Assembly: GCA_016722375.1 (NCBI GenBank)
Contig: JADKJG010000015.1
Coordinates: 1 to 10,696 of the forward strand
DNA length: 10,696 nt
Source of the DNA: Bacteroidota bacterium
GTDB taxonomy: Bacteria > Bacteroidota > Bacteroidia > Chitinophagales > LD1
Reading direction: 5' to 3'
The translations under genes and the position numbers were made by a program. The notes under the pieces are model-generated. The model was not told the origin of the DNA. It did not search any database and saw nothing but the letters and a program-made list of their open reading frames with translations. Within the stretch, counting starts at the first letter, position 1, and every line of letters begins with the position of its first letter. Positions 6,381 to 10,696 of this stretch are shown piece after piece.

Positions 6381-8705
6381 TCAGTTAGCTAAGAGGATTT
6401 TCGCCACGCGCCTTTCCTTTCCTAAATCGGTGGAACTGAACACTAAGTACACGCCACTCTTAGCACGAGTGCCGTTATAGTTTTTCCCGTCCCAGATCAT
6501 TTGTGTTCCGTTGGCTTTACCTTGGTAAATCAACGTGCCGGCCACGTCGGTAATTTTTACATACGCATTACTGGTGAGTCCCTTGATAGCAATTGGGCCA
6601 TCATACTCAGGCTTCACCGGATTGGGATATACCAAGGCGCCGTCACAGTCGTTGCATTCGGCAATGGCATCACCCTGATAGCTAACCAATCCACCGGTGG
6701 TGCCGATAAAAACTTCACCGGTTTGTGCATCAATTGCAATGTCGGTAATCTGGTTGGTAGGAAGCGGGCTGTTTTCAGAAGTGAAACGAAGCAACTCTGT
6801 TTTGCCGTCTGCCGAAATCAACCAAACTCCGTTGTTTGTTCCTATCCATTTTCTATTGGCAGCATCTACCGCGATGGCACGCACCGCTTCGGTGCCAAAC
6901 AGGTACCCAATGTATCCATCCCGTTCTACTTTAATTTGGTCTGCTTCGCAACCGCTCTGTGTCAGGATGCTCCCTGCACAATAGAAAATCCCAATCCCCT
7001 GATTAGTGCCCACCCAGATATTTCCGTTCTGATCTTCGGCGATACAATATACATTTTCATCGGGCAGTCCGCCGTCGCCCGCACCCGATCTGATCAACCG
7101 GTATGAATCATCGGCGGGATTATCAATATCATTTCCATAACTAAATACCACCACCCCATTTTGCTGACGAGTAAGTGCCCATATCTGTCCGCGCTGATCC
7201 ACTAAAATCCTTTTCACGACTTCAATACTATATGGAAGAGAAAACTTCTTCCATGTTCCATCATTGCGAATCATCTTGATAGCCGAAGGCGCTCCGGCAT
7301 TTCCGATCCACACATTACTTTCCTGATCAACGAACAGGCAACTGATTTTTGTCCTCTGTGTATCGCCGCTGGCACCTTCTAAAATGCTGTTATTCTTATC
7401 ATAAGTAACGACCTCCTGGGTGGCGTGGCGATATTCTATCAAACCGGAAAGAAAGGAGCCGAAGTAGGTTACATCCCGCGCCGGAACCGGTGCGGCGCAA
7501 ATAATATCTGTATAGTTAGCTAAAGCCAGATCCGTATATTTATTCCGTACCGTCCAGGTTCCATTTTCATAAATTGAAAAGCCGTCAGCAATCCAGTTAA
7601 AACCCCAGGAATCGTTGACTCCACCGGAAGCCACATAAACCACTCCATTTTTTATTTCAATATCGAATACACTAGAACTGAAAGGCCCTTCAGGAAGGAT
7701 GCGTTGCAAATCTCCTCCCGGATTGATATAAAATCCGGTATAAAAATCTGACTCCCACGAAATGCCAATACTTTCAAACCATCTGCCGGGTCGCAGATGT
7801 CCATAAGAAGGTCGAATAGAAAGCGTTCCATTGGATTCGATTTTACCAATTTTACCATCCACTTTGTCTAAACTATCCACCCATACTGCAAAATAAAGCG
7901 TGCCGTTTACTGCGTCCAGCGCCTTGAAGGTTTGAAAAGGGGCGAAGTATTTTTTCTGCCAGTTAGTTCCGTCATATTCAAAGAGGGTGTCGGTGCCACC
8001 ACCGCCGATGACCGTATAGATTTTGTTTTGATAGGCTTCAATCAGGCTCGCCGATTTCTTGGGGAGGTTTTGAGTCATATCAAACAAGGTCCAAGAATTA
8101 AAGTCTAAGAGATTGGGTGCTGATAAGGGGGCGCGTTTCACTCCTTCGGAGGTGGCGGCGTAAATATGCGTTCCATCTATAGTGGTCGAGAAAACAGAGA
8201 TAGAGGCACCGTTTGCGCCGATGACATAAGTATTGCTGATTTCTTTCTTCGCCAAATTGATGACCGTGATTCCAATATTAGTAGAGAGATAGGCAAATCC
8301 GTTATAGAAGGAGATGTCGTAAATCAAAATAGCACCGGTTACAGATTTGACTTTGATGTCGGTGATATTATAAACATCGGTTCCATCGAAAATCAAATCC
8401 AGATTGCTGTTGTTATAAGCCACGACGAGCGCTTTCGTGGCCGGGTCGTAGGCAATAGTTTTGATGCTGACATCGCTTAGGCTATTCGATTTGTCATAAA
8501 TCTGAATAACGTTGGTCGTTTTATCAAACGAAAAGACGCCATTTGTCGAGGCGCAATACACCCGGTCGCCGGCATCACAGATGCCCAGCGATGATTGATA
8601 AGGAAGATACATTTTCCAAGTGCCTAATGACCGCTCCTGTCCCGCCAGATTATTTACGGAGAGCAGACCGGCAACTAGGAACAGCAGTATAAAAATTCGA
8701 CGCAC
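6381..8705 (-). CDS. porZ: PorZ-like type IX secretion system surface protein (beta-propeller)
   Basis: PorZ is a cell-surface component of the T9SS of Bacteroidota, working with the attachment complex that anchors cargo. The 774-residue product starts with a signal peptide (residues 1-22, cut near AGQ). The body is built of propeller repeats: the early part has TNGVFSFDKTTN, and the later part has repeated short Reg_prop-like blades such as NVWIGN, IWALTR, NIWVGTNQGIG, KWIGTNNGVW and EVFIGTTGGL. It ends in a domain of about 85 residues starting at VYPNPV with KITDVAGTLIYQG and GVYLVF, the usual T9SS-type C-terminal fold. A CNDC cysteine pair precedes that domain. GTG at 8705 is the start: an in-frame stop lies five codons upstream and no ATG is available. 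From memory, porZ-type genes often neighbour recO in Bacteroidota, which supports the call. A cargo protein of similar build is the alternative. Confidence 0.85.
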   Translation of the reverse strand: MRRIFILLFLVAGLLSVNNLAGQERSLGTWKMYLPYQSSLGICDAGDRVYCASTNGVFSFDKTTNVIQIYDKSNSLSDVSIKTIAYDPATKALVVAYNNSNLDLIFDGTDVYNITDIKVKSVTGAILIYDISFYNGFAYLSTNIGITVINLAKKEISNTYVIGANGASISVFSTTIDGTHIYAATSEGVKRAPLSAPNLLDFNSWTLFDMTQNLPKKSASLIEAYQNKIYTVIGGGGTDTLFEYDGTNWQKKYFAPFQTFKALDAVNGTLYFAVWVDSLDKVDGKIGKIESNGTLSIRPSYGHLRPGRWFESIGISWESDFYTGFYINPGGDLQRILPEGPFSSSVFDIEIKNGVVYVASGGVNDSWGFNWIADGFSIYENGTWTVRNKYTDLALANYTDIICAAPVPARDVTYFGSFLSGLIEYRHATQEVVTYDKNNSILEGASGDTQRTKISCLFVDQESNVWIGNAGAPSAIKMIRNDGTWKKFSLPYSIEVVKRILVDQRGQIWALTRQQNGVVVFSYGNDIDNPADDSYRLIRSGAGDGGLPDENVYCIAEDQNGNIWVGTNQGIGIFYCAGSILTQSGCEADQIKVERDGYIGYLFGTEAVRAIAVDAANRKWIGTNNGVWLISADGKTELLRFTSENSPLPTNQITDIAIDAQTGEVFIGTTGGLVSYQGDAIAECNDCDGALVYPNPVKPEYDGPIAIKGLTSNAYVKITDVAGTLIYQGKANGTQMIWDGKNYNGTRAKSGVYLVFSSTDLGKERRVAKILLAN

Positions 8706-8774
8706 GCGGCTAAAGTATTAAAACGGAAGATAAACGGTAATCTGTCGTTAATATTGTTTTGGCGAATAGATATA

Positions 8775-8812
8775 CAAAGAAAAAGCCGCTCCGAAAATTT
8801 CGGAGCGGCTTT
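8775..8812 (-). terminator. Intrinsic terminator of the peroxiredoxin gene
   Basis: The arms 8782-8796 and 8798-8812 are a perfect 15-bp inverted repeat with the GC-rich core GCCGCTCCG. On the minus strand the stem is followed by a T-rich run (TTTTTCTTT). It lies 21 bp after the peroxiredoxin stop and about 75 bp before the porZ start, so it isolates the two genes. The symmetrical A and T ends would let it work on the plus strand to some extent as well. Confidence 0.92.
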
Positions 8813-8832
8813 GGTATCAAGTGATGAATAGA

Positions 8833-9464
8833 TTACTTAGCCGATAAATAAGTGGCTACACTTTCGTGCGTAGCCTTCATACCGCCTTGGCCAGAAGTCC
8901 AGTTGGCAGGACAAACTTCCCCAACAGTTTCAAAAAACTACAAAACATCTACCATACGGATCGCTTCATCAATGTTTCTGCCTAATGGCATGTTGTTGAC
9001 TAATTGATGCTGCACAATTCCTTGTTTGTCAATCAGGAAAGACCGCGGTAGGCAACCAGTTCGCCGGTAGCCTGCATTTGGTTGTTTTCATCGTAGAAGT
9101 ATTCGCCATTCAATACATCAAAGTTGGCGGAAATAGTTTTGTTGGTATCGGCTACTATAGGATAGGTGATGCCTTTGATGCCTCCCTGCTTCTTTTCGAG
9201 TTGCAGCCATCCCCAATGAGATTCTTCCGTATCGGTAGAACATGCTACAACCACCGTATCGCGGCTTTCAAATTCGGATAGTTTTTCCTGAAATGCGTGC
9301 AACTCAGTGGGACACACAAAGGTGAAGTCCTTGGGGTAGAAGAAGAGCACCACATTTTTTTTGCCCAGATAGATATCCAAAGAAAAGTTTTCAACTATTT
9401 CTTTGCCGTTTATTACTGCCTTCGACTTGAAGGAAGGAGCTTTTTTTCCTACTAATACTGCCAT
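8833..9464 (-). pseudogene. Typical 2-Cys peroxiredoxin (AhpC/Prx1 type) with frameshift and in-frame stop
   Basis: Peroxiredoxins reduce hydrogen peroxide and organic peroxides in the cytoplasm. From the ATG at 9464 the frame carries the peroxidatic cysteine in FYPKDFTFVCPTEL (Cys51) and the usual ACSTD and HWGW segments, then stops at 9033 after AYRGLS. Adding one T to the T3 run opposite 9038-9040 continues the family sequence as AYRGLFLIDKQGIVQH, NNMPLGRN and, further on, GEVCPANW with the resolving cysteine (Cys185), ending YLSAK and TAA at 8833-8835; the repaired length is 210 codons, normal for the family. A second lesion, TAG at 8938-8940 (codon 176), stands where homologues usually have Gln before FFE. 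As written, only the first 142 normal residues plus one would be made, with no resolving cysteine. The indel could be a sequencing error; the TAG is one substitution from CAG and would need a second error. It is followed by a strong terminator. Confidence 0.88.
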
Positions 9465-9644
9465 GTTATTTTATTTTTATTTTGTTAATTAAAGTAGGGG
9501 CGAAGATAAGCGAATATGCCATAAAACAGCCCCGAAAACTGCCAATAATCCTAAAAACCGGACTTTTTGAGCAATATCGTCCGATAGAAATTATTAGGCA
9601 GAGACCAGCCGGGCACTTCGTCTTTTACTTTTTGATATAGTTTA

Positions 9645-9980
9645 GTCAATAGCAGCCTCTTGTTCGTCGCTATTCGGTCCCTATTAGCAAGAGATAGGTG
9701 CCTGTTAGCAGCTATTCGGTCCCTGTTAGCGGCTACTCGGTACCCATTAGCCAAAGGTAGATGCCTGTCAACAGCTATTCGGCACCTGTTAGCAAGAGAT
9801 AGGTCCCTGTTAGCAGCTATTCGGTCCCTGTTAGATAAAGATAGGTCCCTGTTCGTAGCTACTCGGTACCTGTTAGCAAGAGATAGGTCCCTGTTAGCAG
9901 CTACTCGGTCCCTGTTAGCCAAAGACAGGTGCCTGTTAGCGGCTATTCGGTCCCTGTTAGCTGGAGATGGGTACCGAATA
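9645..9980. repeat. Tandem array 2: 15-16 units of exactly 21 bp with two alternating types
   Basis: From 9666 the sequence divides into 15 units of 21 bp with no phase slip; a more degenerate unit precedes them at 9645. All units share a second half close to GGTCCCTGTTA. The first ten bases come in two types: GCAAGAGATA (units at 9687, 9792, 9876, with relatives at 9750, 9834, 9918 and 9960) and GCAGCTATTC (units at 9708 and 9813, with relatives at 9666, 9729, 9771, 9855, 9897 and 9939). The types alternate, giving a 42-bp higher-order period, except that two of the second type are adjacent at 9708 and 9729. Copies are much more alike than those of array 1, so this array is younger or better maintained. 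There are no spacers between units. Read as protein, the minus strand gives heptads like ANRDLSL and ANRDRVA; I think coding is unlikely but cannot exclude it. Confidence 0.88.
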
Positions 9981-9982
9981 GC
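9942..9982. repeat. Inverted half-unit closing array 2
   Basis: GCTATTCGGT (9942-9951), part of the last unit of the second type, is matched by its exact reverse complement ACCGAATAGC at 9973-9982, at the very edge of the array. The 10-bp arms are 21 bp apart, so the array ends in a possible hairpin. A weaker mirror image exists at the left edge: AATAGC (9648-9653) with GCTATT (9669-9674). Confidence 0.6.
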
Positions 9983-10213
9983 TTGCCGTACACTATAATG
10001 TGCAGCATTTGACCACAAAAACGTACATCTTGGCTGTCTTTCACCCTCGTTTAAGCCACCTTTAGCACTCATTTGAGACACAGCACCTTGGAAAAGCCAT
10101 TTTTAACATTTCTGGCAAAGGTTTTGCAGCATACATATATATAGAGAGAGGATGGAGTGAGGCAATTTGCATTTTTTTTGACAAATTCTTAAACTGAACG
10201 TAATCTGAAAAAA

Positions 10214-10244
10214 TTGACAAAACATGTATGCCGATTTATCTTTG
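10214..10244 (+). promoter_or_regulatory. Bacteroidota-type promoter of the secreted-protein gene
   Basis: TTG at 10214-10216 and TATCTTTG at 10237-10244 match the -33 and -7 consensus (TTG, TAnnTTTG) with a 20-nt spacer, within the known 19-21 range. Transcription would start near 10250, leaving a leader of about 170 nt before the ATG at 10423. The leader is AT-rich and I see no recognisable riboswitch in it. Confidence 0.7.
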
Positions 10245-10422
10245 CTCCGCTATTTGAAAAACAGAAATTTAATTATTTTTAACCTGTTAATTTTTAAGGA
10301 CGCCGACCACCGAGGCATTTTATCGGTAAATCAATTTGTTAAAATAAACATCGGTCTATTATATTTTCTATTTACTCAAACATCACCACTACCTCAATCT
10401 TCACCTTTAAATTTCAACTATC

Positions 10423-10696
10423 ATGACTAAAGTACTACGCTTTGCAACGCTATTGGTATCTCTATTGCTCACCGGTTTGATGGGATGGGGACAGGCAATT
10501 TCTATGACTGCAACCAGTTCAAATACTCGACCTTTGCTGGCTTACCCTCAACGGGCACCACCTTTACTTGGACTAATAATTCAACGATTGCCAATTGGTA
10601 TGCAACTTTGACCACCGGAAACGTGTCGACAGGGACAGTTGCAGCTAACACCCTTCAAAGCTTTGGTTCTACATCGGCTGCGGATCATTGCATTGG
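10423..10696 (+). CDS. Secreted surface protein, N-terminal part, frame apparently disrupted and cut by the window end
   Basis: The ATG at 10423 begins a clear signal peptide: Lys and Arg near the start, a hydrophobic core (LLVSLLLTGLMG) and a likely cut after GWGQ, about residue 24. The initial frame then reads AISMTATSSNT and becomes implausible, ending at a stop near 10610. Another frame, open from at least 10527 to the window end, reads STFAGLPSTGTTFTWTNN, STIANWYATLTTGN and SFGSTSAADHCIG, which resembles the N-terminal module of large extracellular Bacteroidota proteins (pattern F-x-G-L-P...W-x-NN-S...WYA...SFGS...D-x-x-x-G). One added base near 10526 would join the two. I infer a secreted or T9SS-exported protein, but its C-terminal sorting domain is outside the window and its function is unknown. 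A strong promoter lies upstream. Confidence 0.65.

Larger units (their letters stand above)
9465..10422. other. Divergent intergenic region with repeat array 2
   Basis: This long region separates the peroxiredoxin gene (-) from the secreted-protein gene (+). Next to the peroxiredoxin start is an AT-rich tract (9465-9491) with TACTTTAA on the minus strand, a poor match to a -7 element. An imperfect inverted repeat, TGCCAATAAT (9540-9549) with ATTATTAGGCA (9590-9600), follows. The 21-bp array occupies 9645-9980. From 9983 to 10213 I see only a short AT/AG run near 10134-10150 and no gene. The remainder is the promoter and leader of the downstream gene. A minus-strand frame of 176 codons crosses the array and its flanks from a GTG at 10081, but its composition is dominated by the repeat. 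Confidence 0.6.

Noticed and set aside
8938..8940. TAG read as an amino acid (recoding) in the peroxiredoxin
   Set aside because: TAG serves as a normal stop in the first gene and at the end of the endonuclease frame, and the peroxiredoxin has an additional frameshift; a simple mutation or error is more likely.
9645..9980. CRISPR array
   Set aside because: Units are contiguous, there are no unique spacers between repeats, and no cas genes are present. The same holds for 3536-3850.
9551..10081. 176-codon minus-strand frame through array 2 as a protein gene
   Set aside because: Its length is explained by the stop-free repeat; the start is GTG, and the flanking residues match nothing I recognise. 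Kept as an alternative reading, not as a feature.
10224..10430. 68-codon plus-strand frame before the secreted-protein gene
   Set aside because: It begins upstream of the likely transcription start, overlaps the promoter, and looks like AT-rich leader sequence.

Overview
The window looks like chromosomal DNA of a Bacteroidota bacterium, probably Chitinophagales or Sphingobacteriales-like. The evidence is a PorZ-type component of the type IX secretion system (T9SS), a RecO of the Bacteroidota type, starts without Shine-Dalgarno sequences, and a near-perfect Bacteroidota promoter (TTG, 20 nt, TAnnTTTG) at 10214-10244. This placement comes from reading the sequence, not from a database search.

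Layout. At 1-1021 (+) lies the C-terminal part of a membrane-anchored glycosyltransferase-like protein that begins outside the window. At 1210-3192 (-) is a compact restriction-modification pair: a YhdJ-like N6-adenine methyltransferase whose end overlaps the start of a probable PD-(D/E)xK restriction endonuclease; the endonuclease frame is broken by one apparent missing base. Upstream of the pair is a gene-free stretch with an 8-bp inverted repeat and a 14-bp perfect hairpin, then a contiguous array of 15 degenerate 21-bp repeats (3536-3850). Next come three genes on the minus strand, in transcription order porZ-like (8705-6381), a GT-C-like membrane protein (6332-4704) and recO (4702-3983), closely packed and probably one operon. 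A strong intrinsic terminator (8775-8812) separates them from a 2-Cys peroxiredoxin gene (9464-8833) that carries both an apparent one-base deletion and an in-frame TAG. A second 21-bp repeat array, with unrelated sequence (9645-9980), fills the region between the peroxiredoxin gene and a divergently transcribed secreted-protein gene (10423 onward, +) that has a long leader, a signal peptide and another apparent frameshift.

How the parts relate. The porZ-like gene supplies a cell-surface part of the T9SS, and the secreted protein at the right edge could be a client of such a system, although its C-terminus is out of view. The restriction-modification pair looks like a horizontally acquired island inserted beside recO. 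The most unusual content is the pair of intergenic arrays: they share an exact 21-bp period (two turns of B-DNA, or seven codons) and a similar length (about 315 bp) but no obvious sequence similarity, which suggests selection or a generating mechanism acting on periodicity rather than on one sequence.

Three coding frames each look repaired by adding one base, so some lesions may be sequencing errors; the TAG in the peroxiredoxin is not explained by an indel.
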